The notes beneath the pieces were generated by a model. That model worked only from the letters and a program-made list of their open reading frames with translations, was not told where the DNA came from and did no database searches. Both the position numbers and the translations under genes were made by a program. A DNA stretch of 64,000 nucleotides from the NCBI GenBank assembly GCA_947247005.1, contig OX365950.1:15202720-15266719 (forward strand), written 5' to 3'. Source of the DNA: Spisula solida. Its lineage: Eukaryota; Mollusca; Bivalvia; Venerida; Mactridae. Below, one piece after another: positions 24,789-36,906 of this stretch. Every line of letters starts with the position of its first letter. Positions within the stretch are counted from its first letter, which is position 1.

Positions 24789-25311
24789 AGGTACTGCCTC
24801 ACGTATTGGTGTATTGCAAAAATAAATTAAATTGTTAAATATTCATGTAATTTCGGGATAATTGTCGGTATATGCCATAAACAACCACATTGACATGAAA
24901 AATAACTTGGGTAACATCGGCATTTTGTAATAACTTAGCATAAGTTCTATAGGGTATTAATACCCTATAGAATAAGCACTACTATCATTTAAATTGCTTG
25001 AAATATGTGTGCATTCGTCAAAAACGAATTGCGAAACGAACCGAATACCTCACAGATGTTTACGCTTTAGTTTGTTGAACTTACAGTTTGATCATATGTG
25101 AATTACATAATTCACAAAGCATTTTGGAAGGAAACTCTGTGATATTTTCAAAAGGTAAAAAACAGAGTGCCGAATTTCAAGAGTGATTTAAATTGCATAT
25201 ATGTCATAAATCTTTCATAAAGCAACCGCCAGTGGCTTTCTATCACATAAATACTTAGGTAGGCAAATTACGCCTTACAAAGTTTTTAGCTCAATTTGTG
25301 AGGCAGCCCCT
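24789..25311 (+). mobile_element. Complete 523-bp TTAA-type (piggyBac-like) MITE
   Basis: The element begins AGGTACTGCCTCACG and ends GTGAGGCAGCCCCT, inverted repeats of 14 bp with two mismatches. It is flanked by TTAA on both sides (24785-24788, 25312-25315). The corresponding site in unit 1 (11025-11028) is a single TTAA with the same flanks ('ggtc|ttaa|tacaacgg'), so the target duplication is observed directly. TTAA duplication is the hallmark of the piggyBac superfamily, and the element has no transposase. A short palindrome 'ctatagggtattaataccctatag' is internal. Partial relatives lie at 20512-20914 and 61190-61370. Confidence 0.88.
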
Positions 25312-25315
25312 TTAA

Positions 25316-28300
25316 TACAACGGCCACATGTATCAGTTAACATGAGGAAGGAAAGGTGTGGAAGTTGAAATCTATTGTACCCACATCACAGTGTATAAAC
25401 GAGTCAACTTCCGGTTATCGCAAACATGAGCACACGTTGAATTGTATAGTCTTGTAAAAAGTCGTACAGTGATAGGAAATCACAGGATGTTTCAATCACA
25501 ATAAGTCATACAAGTTGAATTGTATAGTATCCAACAAGTCGTACAATGATTTAGTTTATACGCGGTGAACATGTTAGAATATAAGTTCATGTCCTATTAA
25601 AGCATATACACATGTAGATTGAACTAAACACGCTTTCCAGTTTTACTGTAAGTTTTTTTACACCTATTGAACACGCCAGAATCTGTTTCCAAATCGAGAA
25701 ACATTCCTGCATTTCTGTCACATAAGGTTGGGAATAACTGGGTGGTAAAATGCGACAGTTTGAAGTAGGTAGTACATTATAATTCCTGATCGGGTATTCG
25801 TTTGTGACAAAATAAGTTTTGGTTGATACCCCAGTGGTTTCACTTATTGTTTTTACCATGCCATACATTTGTGATTTAAGGCGATATGAGCTACTTAGTG
25901 CACATGTACCGAAATAATTCACAATTCAAATTCGTCTGCAGTTAAACGAAAACAAACACAATTAAGTGTCCAAATGCTTTCATATTAATATAAATAGATA
26001 ATATAAATGCATCCTGATTTTAAGTTTTTTCTTGGGTTATGTCTTTTAAAAAGTTTTTTTTAAGAAACTATCGTAGAAGGATGATACGTTTCTACAATTG
26101 TTATAACACATCTGCTTACACTGTATGAGATTTGTAGTTCATGACGCATTTGAAGTTGTTTAACACTACAATTAAAGGTTGTTTTTAAATAGAATGGTTT
26201 TCCATCAGCTAGATTTAAGAAAGTGTACATCCGAAAGTATGTGGAACATTTACATTAGCATTACGCTGATTGCTACAAGGCTCGAACAATGGTTATTATA
26301 CCAAATATAGTTTTTATTGACGTAAGCTTGATATTGAAGATGCATCGTACAAATAAACATAATAGCAGAACTTGTCCGTCATCCAAACAAAAGATACGAC
26401 GTTTAACTTGATTCATATATTGATATGCTTGCAAATCATCAGATCAATGTATCACCCAATGAAGCCACAATAACGTATTCAATTTGGTACATATAATAAA
26501 CCATGCTTAAAATCATTTTATGCACAACAGTACACAATATCTTCCCGGTGGTTATCGGTCATTCCAATAGATACATTTAATTACTTTGTCTGCGTTTTTC
26601 ATGCCCACAGAGGACTACGTCTTTGTAACGATTGAATGATTGTGTTAATTCATGATGTAGGATAAGAACAACATTATTTGAAACGCAGACCATTTCAACA
26701 CTGAGACGGGCAGTGTTTTAATAACTTATCAAGTTGTTATAATGTTGTAACGATTATTCTTGTTCTGACGGCACTCGCTTATCATTTGTATTGACTAGTA
26801 TTAAATTCGGGATTATAAATATTTTATTGTTACCATGATAGACGATAACCGCTCAGAACGTTAGAAATAATTTCCAGATAGACAATGTAGACCTGAAACA
26901 ACCTTGTAGGTGTATGCACATACTTAATAAAATGTTTATATAATGCTGTCAGGAGTAGTCCTCTTGTCGGTTGGTGCCAACAAGCAAACTTTTATCGGGT
27001 ATTTTAGTAGATAGCTGACAGATGTAAGACAATTCCAAAGAGGAATGCACCAGGCAATTGTTTCCCATGAAGTCATACATTAAGTTTTATTTGACGAACG
27101 TTAAAATACACATCACTCCCAAATCACATCAAGATGTTTTAAAATAGCATGTGTCCTTTTGCATATAACTTTCCGACGGTTGAATTGAAATTCATATTCT
27201 ATACGTAATATGACTTTTCAAGTCATTTGCATACTGCTAGTACAAGTTCATAATGAATAACTTCGTGTAATGCAATTTTAATTCGGCTTTTCTAATGTAT
27301 TTTATAATTTCAATTCCAAATTATATATCACAAAATATAATTACTTCAAGATTACATGATAGTAAGGCATGCATCTCCACAAACTGAAAATATTTTGTTT
27401 ATGTAAAAATTAATTACTTCAAGATTACATGATAGTGGGGCACGCATTTCCACGAACTTTAAAATATGTTCACGTAAAAATTGCGTGAAGCCTTCAACAT
27501 GTAATTACTATAATCACGCATTACTTCTAACCCAACCTCGTTAAATAGCAGAAAGTACGTTGTGATATCTTGATACTTATTTTTCATTTGGACTAGTCTT
27601 CTTTCGCGGGAATATTTAATGTTTGAATTTTGTGACGCTCACAGTAAAATGCACGACACAATTTGTTGTAACAAAAGTACCCAAAATTACGCTGACAGTT
27701 CCACATAATGTGATTATGAATTGCCTGGAATAATCATTTCGTTAGATCATATTTTTGTATCGCTTGAGCGTTCTGTTCAACTGTACAGTCATGTAGACTG
27801 ATGAATATTTCAGGCACAATATCGGTTTCATTTTCCAAGCATTTAAGATGAATCGAGTTATTAACAATGAGAATTACTATGTCCTCCGAATGGTTAGGTC
27901 ACTAATTATGTATAATGCGTTTATAATGTAATAATTGCTTTACACTTCCATTTTGTACAAATTTCTACCGTACCTGGTACTAATTGATAATTATTATTAC
28001 ATTTGTATATTGAACAATGCTAGATTATTTCGGCTCTGGCGTCCGTCCAGCAGCCTGGTTTCAAAGTATTTCGTATGGATGACTATTTTTACAGCAAACG
28101 AGGAAGATGCGTGTCATACCGTGGCAAACAAATTTATTCTACAAAGACACTTTATAAAAGTAATTAAAGCGCATCGATGCATTGTCAAATGAAGATTGTA
28201 GTATTGGAACACAACTACCGGTATTTGACTATTTCGTTAACATTATCTACATTGTACATGTAAATTGTTCACACTAAATGTAAAACTGCAAAGACCTTGT

Positions 28301-29596
28301 AATAAATGTCAACAATCCCGCATTTTCAGACGATTTATATTTACTGAAGGTGCAGATAATTTGTATTTGTACTCGAGTGAATCTCATAAAAAAATCATGT
28401 CAACAAGTTTTCTCCTAGTAGGAATGACGGTGCCTTAGATTAAAGAATACATCGCTCTCTCTAAAACATACATATATCGTTTTCAGTATAGAGTTACATA
28501 TTACTTCAGCTAATTTTATGTAACAGTTTCTAAATAAAGAAAGTGTGTCAATTTACGTCACTGGATCAAGTTTTTACCACTCGTTCAATACATCTACATG
28601 AACTGATGACTGCCACAACACTATGCTGCACTCCTACCACCAGACATCGAATTTGAACGGTCAGCTCAACGTTGACTCTGGCGATATCGAGCTGCTTCCA
28701 TTTTGTCCAGATCTATGCGGGTGTGTCCAATGTTTGTATTTATTCAAAAAATAATGTCATCTTCAAACTGTTTCCACAACGACAGGCTACATTGTACGTC
28801 GTCGATTAACTCGAGATTTTTTGCGGATTGGTCCAATGTTAGACTATTGTGATGTACGGTTTTCCGGCATTCATTGTTGTTTGAATAAAGTAGAACGAAC
28901 GACTGTTCGGAGTTCCAAACTTTGTATTTTGCGCGTGAGAATTTTCACAAGTCCACAATTAACAATGATATAATAACATGATATAGTCAGTGTTGGTAAA
29001 ATCCAAACGAATATTATATTAAATGCGTAATTGAATTCTGATGGAAAACCAATGAAACGTTCAGCTTTGAGAACTAAGCTCGAATACTTCCAAACACTTT
29101 ACAGAACGTCCACTACAGTATGTGACTTCTGTTTTAGCCAGTAACAACAGCATCCCTTTCAATCGGACAAAAATGCAAGGATTAAAACTATTTTTTGTCG
29201 ATACCCATTATCTTAATCTGATGTTTAATAGTATGTTTTATTTTCGGTCAAGGAATTACTTTGTACAGTGTAATAATTATGGTTTTTAGTCGATTCCTTA
29301 TCCGTTTAATGATTGCATTAATTTTTATACACATCAAATTGTGTAGTTCTTGAATTCACTTCACAATATACATTCCTTTCTTTGATTACTCCTTACAGTA
29401 CGGTTATTACTAGTGAGTTATGAATTGGTGCAATGTCTTGTGAATTTGGCGTTCCATCTCATAAGAGAGTTCTTTCGTGTACATTGTGATGTAGTTTGTT
29501 AGATCATCCAATGTGAAACATCAATATGAGAATTCTATGCTTCATCTTAGATGCAGTATCTATCAATGACGATGCGATGCCTCTGGCAAAAATGTG
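25316..29596. other. Unit 2 distal body, nothing recognised
   Basis: Non-coding DNA collinear with 11029-16376 of unit 1 apart from the indels listed there. The minus-strand frame 25587-25922 (111 codons) is not maintained in unit 1 and shows no domain. Confidence 0.5.
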
Positions 29597-29861
29597 AATT
29601 ATTATGTTAATGTATTTGGTCTTACAGAGTATGCAAATTAGGCTGTTCGCGACAGACTTAGCGTATTAGTTGTCTGTCAATAGTCTGTGCGTTAAGATAC
29701 GAGTCACATTAGCTGTTACCAACGTTAGTTAGTAATTACAAGTGCATTTATCCTACAACAATTTGACATCCATATACGGACGTCAGTTGACCTAAAGTGT
29801 TTTCTAGTTATACATTATCAACCAGTACAATATTGCACTTTTTCAAAAAGATAATAGAAAG

Positions 29862-30010
29862 TCGGACAGGAAAGGCAGCACTCAACTTAACCAACCGAGC
29901 ACAAAAAACAGCACATACCATAATTACACTGCACAATGCTCCACGCATAACTGAACCAGAAAATGAACCTATGGAAACTTATGAAAAATCTGTATGCCCC
30001 AACTCAATGA
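29862..30010 (+). repeat. Dispersed short repeat 'aaggcagcactcaac', unit 3 copy
   Basis: Starts 'gtcggacaggaaaggcagca' and matches 5138-5300. The repeat is missing at this position in unit 2. The 76-codon frame over it is incidental. Confidence 0.6.
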
Positions 30011-30029
30011 CCCATTTTCAACAGTAACT

Positions 30030-30690
30030 AGAAATGTGTCTATAAGACACGGGTGTCCCCATTATATCACAAAATCATTTCAAATGGATAGGAGAGGGGA
30101 ATAGAGGTTTGAGATAACATCATTATTCAATTTCTATGGCGTTGTGGACTATAATTCAAAGTGCTATGATTCTGGTAAAATTGGCACAACAAAAATTCCA
30201 TCATTTAAGGTCATCTTTACTTTGAGATTGTTCATTTTGAAGTTCAAGTTTGAACAAAGTCAATCCAACAGTTTGTGAGGAGTTCAACACGCAAGATTTT
30301 TCACTATGACGTATATAGTATAAAAGTACTTAAGGGCCATAATTTTGGTAAAAATTGACGCAACAAAAATCCATTTATATATATCCAAAAATATACATTG
30401 AGATTGTTAATCGGTGAAAGTCTGATGAAATTCCGACTAACAGTTCGCGAGGAGTTCAACACACAAGATATTTCACTAGGGTATATGGTAAAAGTAACAA
30501 AGGGCCATAACTCTGGTAAAAATGCCGCAGCAAATATTCCATCATTTACGGTCATTTATACATTTAGGTGGTTCATCTGGAAAAGATTAAAGAAATTCCA
30601 CCCAGTAGTTTATGAGGAGTTCAACACACAATATTTGCATTACGGACGGCCGGCACCAATGCCATATACCCCCACTTATAAATAAGTATG
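30030..30690 (+). repeat. 'gggccataa' tandem repeat, three to four ~170-bp units
   Basis: Successive units contain 'attctggtaaaa', 'attccatcattta', 'agattgttcat' and 'gaggagttcaacac', and the array ends 'cccccacttataaataagta'. It is the expanded version of 16626-17005. A decayed relative lies at 50860-51400. Confidence 0.65.
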
Positions 30691-31154
30691 AGGGCACAAA
30701 AAGGCTGCAAGCCACTGATACCTTCTTCATATTTGGGAAAAAATGCAACTAGCTAGTCAGATATAGTATTCAATCTCCGATCGCTCGTGTGGCAACCGAG
30801 TGTAGCATATTAATAAGCGTATCAGGAAGGGATCACTACAACTATTTGGCAGTTATTTGGATATTTGCGCCTGTAGAGAATCAAAATCTGGTTCGATTAT
30901 TAGACCGATTCAATAATAAAACCAATGGTTTGCCTGGTAATGTTAGCGAGACTTTGCAGCAAAAGAAATACTTATTTTGTAGCTGAAAATATACTTCTTT
31001 TCAATAATATATGTGTGTCAACTGGCCATAGACCTTAACATGATACAGTCTGGGGCTTACTACTGTCACGATAAATTGAGCTAAAGAACAATTTTATTTA
31101 GTGGTTTGTGACCTTAACTCAATAACATCCGGCCTGTCAGGTGAATAACTTTAA

Positions 31155-31500
31155 TTATGCCCCCTCCATCCCTGATATGGGGTACATGTATATTGTTTTG
31201 CACGTGTGTCGGTCGGTCTAGACCAAATGGTTAACGTCGCTTTGCCCTTAAGATCTTCAAACTTTATATTGAGGTAGGTCATCAATAATAGATGACACGT
31301 ATTGATTTTGAGGTCATTTGCGTAAATAAATTAACTTAACAGGATGTTTGCTTGTTTAGTTGGGTATTGTGCCTTGTATGTGTTTTATGTTCCTGTGCTT
31401 GGTTGGTTCAGCTGGGCATTGTGCTTTGAGTGTTTTAAATGTCTGCTGTGCTCGGCTGGTTAAGTTGAGTGCTGCCTTCTCTGTCTGACTTAATATAATC
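31155..31500. repeat. Two adjacent dispersed repeats, unit 3 copies
   Basis: The 'gatgacacgtattgatttt' repeat (31155-31325) is followed by the minus-strand 'gctcggctggttaagttgag' repeat (31340-31500). The order matches unit 2 (17470-17815). Confidence 0.55.
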
Positions 31501-33130
31501 TTTTAACAATGTACCGATACGACTGATTGCTAGAACACATTTATCATTAATTCGGTTAATAAACTAATTTATTCTCCCGTTGTGTGACCTCATTAATATA
31601 TTAATGCTTTAAGAAACCGAAATAGGTTATTTAGCGATTACAAATGTATTATCTATCATAAAATTAATTCAAACCCATAGATAAATTCGTTTACTTCGAT
31701 AAAGACATACTTTAGAGAATTTGAACATCTATCTTGTATAATCGTATAAATAATACTGTCAGTTTGTTCTCCCCGAGCTTGTTTAATAAAATCATCACGA
31801 ATATAAACGAATCTTAATATTCCTTAATGTATTTTGCTGTATAATTCACAGTTACGGAGAAGTTGTTTCTCTGATATACAAAATTATACAACCATGGTAG
31901 TACATGCGTTATCGTCTGCCTGGAATAATACAAACAATTGTCTGGAGTATGATGTCTAAGGAAACCAACATTATGTACACTCTTCTAGACACCACTGTTA
32001 GTCTTATGTAGCAAACCATCGTGTACGCTTTGGTGTCGTCAGCATTTGCATTTACCTCCCTTTATGACAATGTGCAGATATATGAAGCCATGCAGTGTGT
32101 CATTTTATAGGCGTACTTGAAGTATCCCATTGTTGCGGATAAGCATGTTCGGTGTCTGTCTCTTGCGTGGGGTACTGTATTCAATTGAAATAAAGCTTGC
32201 TGTTTCCCGTTTTAAAATACCAGTCGGGTATAGAATCTACATTAGGTATTTTATGACGAAACTTTACTTGTGTTCGAATCCCGTTCGAATAAACTTCCAC
32301 GAAAATTGACAATGCTAGGTTAGGATACTGCCCAGGGCAACTGTTTAGGTGAATCTTCCGCCGTATATACATGTCATAAATGTATAACTAAAATGTTGAG
32401 AAAAGGCGGTAAACCTGAATAAACATAATCAAGTATCATAGTTCGAGCTTATACAGTTTTTTTAACACAAATACAATAATTTCTCATTTTAATGAACACC
32501 AGGGATTCATAACAGAGAAACTATGACATTTGTATTATAATTACTATCAGTGCGTAGTTTGTTATAATCATGAGATACATGATATAACTATTGTGTTGTT
32601 TGTTGCTTCGAGCGTTATACATATACGTACTTGTGTTGTGTATAGTCGTCCAACGCATGCGATTCTTTATAATTCCTGAATTCACTTCACCATATTCCTT
32701 CCTTTCTTTGATTACTACTTACAGTACGATTTTTACTAGTAAACTATGAATTGGAGCAATGTGTCTTGTGAATTTGGCTTTCCCGCTTATGAGGGAGTTC
32801 TTTCTTGTACATTGTGAAAACTTTACATACATGTATTTTGTTAGATCCTCCAATGTGAAACATCAATATGAGAATTTTATGCTTCGTCTTAGATGCACTA
32901 TCTATCAATGACGATGCGATGCCTCTGGCAAAAATGTGAATTATTACGAAATACATGTAAGTGACGATAATCGCCTATAATTCTTTTAGAACGGCTTAAA
33001 TTGAGTTTGTACTGTGATATATGTTTTATCAAATGTATATTGTATGTGTGATGTACAAAAATGACGTAAAATGAATACGGTAAACATTTCTCATCCTCTA
33101 TGCGCTTATATAAATATTCTGTAGTATTAT

Positions 33131-33284
33131 TTAGAATATAACCTACATTATGAGCCAATGAAAACGCCGCATTTTGGCGGTTAACTGAAAATTTAATCAT
33201 TAAAATTTTCTCTTCACAGACTTTACGTCATGCGTTGGCGCTACTTTCTATCGGCCAATCAGAATGCAGAATGTTATATTCTAA
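33131..33284. repeat. 154-bp inverted-repeat element
   Basis: Bounded by TTAGAATATAAC and its exact reverse complement GTTATATTCTAA, with 'gagccaatgaaa' and 'tcggccaatcag' inside each end. It is immediately left of a large palindrome. Probably a small non-autonomous element or one end of a larger one. Confidence 0.5.
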
Positions 33285-33289
33285 GTTAA

Positions 33290-33388
33290 TTAGAACATAT
33301 TAAGTAAATTTTAATGACTAAAAAGGACTCGCTTCGCTTCGCTCGTTCCGCCCTTTTTAATCATTAAAATTTACTTAATATGTTCTAA
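33290..33388. repeat. ~99-bp near-perfect palindrome
   Basis: The left arm 'ttagaacatattaagtaaat' and the right arm 'atttacttaatatgttctaa' continue inward through 'tttaatgactaaaaagg' and 'cctttttaatcattaaa' to a centre of 'actcgcttcgcttcgctcgt'. It could extrude as a cruciform or form a hairpin RNA. It has no coding content. Confidence 0.75.
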
Positions 33389-36180
33389 CTATAACATAAG
33401 TCACTGTATACAGCGTATAAGGGAAATAATCGAAGTACTTGTACTCACAAACATCATGTGTTACATGTAACTGAGATATGGTTAATAAATGAGAAGTCGC
33501 GCGGCAGGGAGTATTGTGATATTTGGAAGAAAGTCACATGTTTTAAGTCAATTATAACTAAAAAGCAGTTGAAATGTTCTATTTCTTGCACAACTAGTTA
33601 TAACAGCTCACATGGATTGCGCAGTCGGTGTTATTAATAGTTCCGAGTCGCTGTCATGTCTGGCTTTTGACATTTCGCTGAACATCTTTAAATTCATACA
33701 AAAATCTGAATAAAAACGTTTAAATTAGTATATAATTTTATGCGAATCAAACCCAATGAATGAACATGTGTTTTATTTCGATTAAAGCTTTAACGGATAA
33801 AGACGTCTTCCTATAAATCGTTGAGCTCTTATTTCGACAAAATACATAGTCAGTCCGTGAACCTGAAAAGGCAAACACAATTGAACGATTTTAAGAATTT
33901 ACAAATAAATCGTCCTTTGTAGTGTATTGTCTGTTTGTCAGCAATATGTTTATGGTTTAGGAGCATTGGTCTGTTGAATAAATTGATTTGAGTTGTCATC
34001 AAGAATACTTACTTTATGCAGTTGTGAACTTATCCATTCATTAGACACGATGCATGTTTACAAAGAAATACAATTATCGTACTAAGTTCAAATTCGTTCG
34101 CAAAAAGAATACATGTACTTTGTTACATGTAACGGCTTTTATATTTCCTAAAATATAAAAAGTACTCATGTTTATAGCAACGTAAATGATGAAAACTGTT
34201 AGTAATATAAAGTTGCACATTAATACTATAAGCTTGTGTTATATTTAATTGCTAGGCGTTTGCAAGAATAGAAACAATAAGAATAATAGAAGGAGTAAAA
34301 CAATAAAAATATCTTTCTCTAAAATATTTTGTCACTTTGATGGCATGATTGTGTAACAAAAACACAAAAACACAAAAAGCATCGAGGAAATTATATTTGG
34401 GGAATTACAAGTAAAAGCTTAAGAACCAATATGGCACGAGAGGGTCCCACTTATATTTGAACAGTATTTAACATGAGATATATTTATGCTGACAAGATCA
34501 AAATAAGAGTAAAGCAACATGTGCACTCAGTGTTTATTATATTTGCAATTAGGTTTGCTCAAAACTCGACAATTCTGTAGCGGCTTGGATTTTGGCCTTT
34601 TCTAATACCGAACAATGTGTTTTCTTTTTTTCTTCTGTAATTAACGCTGCAATATCCTCAAGGTTTAAAAGTCAATGGGTGCAGAATCGTTAAGACTTTG
34701 ACATTTACTTTTCTGGTGTAATATTCCTCACCCTAGTTTTAGTAAGGTACCAAACGGTGCGTTTATGGTGGAGTTGGAATGTTCTTGCATTGTCTTCAGA
34801 AAGAGGTGTGGCAAACATTGTGTTTTTTATGTTTTCTATGCTCGGCTAGTTAAGTTGAGTTGAGCCTTCCCTTTCTGACTTAATATTATCTTTATTGAAC
34901 ATATTGAACATGTGTTGCTTATGTCCACTGATGGGTAGCCTCTTAACATTTCTAATATAGCAGTCAGATCGTTCACGGTATTTCTCAATGAGAATGGTCT
35001 CATCATAGGTGTCTTAAATAATTGCAATTACCGTTCCGTTGTATCATATACAACGTTACAGACTTATGTCTCGATTAAGTTGTTTTTGTGGCATTGGGCT
35101 GATGACAACCGATCTTATCTGGCGTTTGACACGCATAATACCAGTATACGAAATGAACAGATCAATATTTCCGATGGATACTCCTACCTTCGTTGAAGTC
35201 CCTATTGTGTTGTTGGATTTGTCCTAGATATCAGAAAAGCAATTTATATGATAATGGAAGGCGTCATCGCTTTATGCGTTATTTCTTGTAATTAGAGCAA
35301 CATTTCACAAAATACCCTTCTTGTGACGCAAAATACATACTTATTGTCTTTACAGAAATGGAATATCCATGTTCAACAAACACCTTCTGGTGCTTGTATG
35401 GGAGTGGTTGGCTTTTAAATATCCAAATATTCACAAAAATGTTGTTTTTCGGTCTAACCGTATAACAAACACTAACAGTGAGTTTATATGTTATCAGACA
35501 CAAACCTCTAAACAGTGCAAGATAAATACTTAAGTAATACCGTGTTTAGATGAAAAAATTTAGATGAAACAATTTGGATGTTCAACACTGTTCAAATATA
35601 AAGTTGGCACCACTCGATTTTGTTATATTATGTCATTACTCGGATGCTTATTTTGCAGTTTTGTATATCGCATTAGTTTGAAAACATTATACTGTACTTT
35701 CCCAGACCCTAAGTAGCTTAATGGGGGAAATATTCCAGAATAGCTTCTTATTCTGTCACATAACTTTGGAACTAAATGGGTGATGAAGCCGGTACTGTTG
35801 AAATAGACAACACGTTATAACTCTCTGGTTGCGCTATGTCTGTGACCGTTTCAGGCGATTGTTCTATGACTACACTTACTCTATGTTCATGATGACATAC
35901 ATTCGTGCCTAGGGATTAGTTAAATATTATAAGCAACAGATAACGTTCGTGTTTCATGTCGAAATGCCGTAGTTCTTGAAACTGTTAGGAAATGCTGGGG
36001 ACCTTTATTGTTTTCTTTTCTTATTGTGACCAATAAACCTACATTTTATCAGTATATTGATGCAGATATATTAAATAATGAATATGTAGTTTATCATTAA
36101 ACATTTGAAACCTGTGTGATGCCGATATTTTATGCTATTTATTTTTAACGTATACATTATTGATAAGTAGCGTCACTTGA
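33389..36180. other. Unique non-coding DNA; one dispersed repeat at ~34800-34905
   Basis: No domain is recognised in any frame. The only known repeat is a minus-strand copy of the 'aaggcagcactcaac' family ('gctcggctagttaagttgag' at ~34840). Confidence 0.45.
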
Positions 36181-36267
36181 ACCAGTTATAATGGTGCTGT
36201 AAATCGTCTAATATCTCTTCATGTTAGACATATAGATACCAATAATTATTCAAACCCCACAATCATA

Positions 36268-36600
36268 TTGTCAATGATTCTGCTTTGTGTAATTCCCCTC
36301 GGAAAACAACGTGACATTATTGTTCAGTTCACCTCCACAAAGGCCAAGATTGACTTCTTAAAAGGCAGAAAAGTTTTTAAAAAAAAGAAGGAGGATATAT
36401 ATATCACAGAAGATCTATGTAAGACACAAAGTGATCTGGCTTACGAAGCCAGGCTGCTAAAAAGAGATATTAACTCTAACGTGAAAGGCTGTTGGTCCTT
36501 CAATGGCTCCATCTACATTCTTACTCATGCAGGTGAAACAACAAAAATAAATCAGAAGAATGACTTACTAAACCACCAAGTAAAGAAGAGCATCCCCTGA
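36268..36600 (+). pseudogene. LINE ORF1-like C-terminal fragment
   Basis: The frame is open from 36181 (just after a stop) to 36600. The recognisable part reads PLGKQRDIIVQFTSTKAK, then FLKGRKVFKKKKEDIYITED, then YEARLLKRDINSN and GSIYILTHAGE. The pattern 'K.RdIIVkFts...K..fLk.rK......IyInEDLt......A..LK......W..nG.I.ik' is that of the nucleic-acid-binding C-terminal domain of LINE ORF1 proteins and related FP-type proteins (family knowledge, not a search). It lacks a credible ATG at the start and any N-terminal coiled coil or zinc knuckle, so it is a truncated fragment, about 110-140 residues against several hundred in a complete ORF1. It lies 3 kb upstream of the LINE polyprotein in the same orientation, separated by a satellite array. 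Whether it belongs to that element is unknown. Confidence 0.65.
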
Positions 36601-36906
36601 TTGACTTCAATCTACTATATAAACTGTTCGAACTGTTAATATTGAAATAATAGAAAATTAGTGTTGTTTGTATATTAGGTTAGAACATTTTTGTTGGAAT
36701 ATGAAGTCATAAAATATGAATTCATTATTAAACTTGTATATTAGATCTAACATTTGTAATACCAACACTTAAAAGAAAATATTCTACCAACCAATACTTC
36801 TCATGACAATATAAAACAGAACTGGCATGCTATTGATGCCTACAGACTATAAGAAAATGTACTTACATAGGTTATATTCAAAATAAAGAAAAATGAAAAT
36901 ACATTT
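36601..36906. other. Spacer between ORF1 fragment and satellite
   Basis: About 300 bp of AT-rich DNA with nothing recognised. Confidence 0.5.

Larger units (their letters stand above)
16377..29596 (+). repeat. Tandem triplication, unit 2 (~13.2 kb)
   Basis: Collinear with unit 1 throughout and with both ends of unit 3. The junction with unit 1 is seen where 'gcaaaaatgtgaattatta' is followed by 'tgttaatgtatttggtc'; the same join recurs at ~29597. Private features are the solo LTR (20053-20507), a truncated and a complete TTAA-type MITE (20512-20914, 24789-25311), a nested repeat (21065-21990) and a ~330-bp extra block (23003-23333). It has lost the ~165-bp dispersed repeat that units 1 and 3 keep near their starts. 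No gene was recognised. Confidence 0.9.
29597..32944 (+). repeat. Tandem triplication, unit 3, with ~10.4-kb internal deletion
   Basis: The first ~3.07 kb match the start of unit 2 (to 18973). At 32668-32670 the sequence jumps from 'catgcgattcttt' to 'ataattcctgaattcac', which lies at the end of the unit (16114 in unit 1, 29344 in unit 2). It then continues to the unit's right edge at 'gtgaattatta' (32944). The deletion removes the equivalent of 18974-29343. The sequence after 32944 ('cgaaatacatgtaag') is unrelated to the other junctions and marks the ancestral right flank. Confidence 0.88.
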
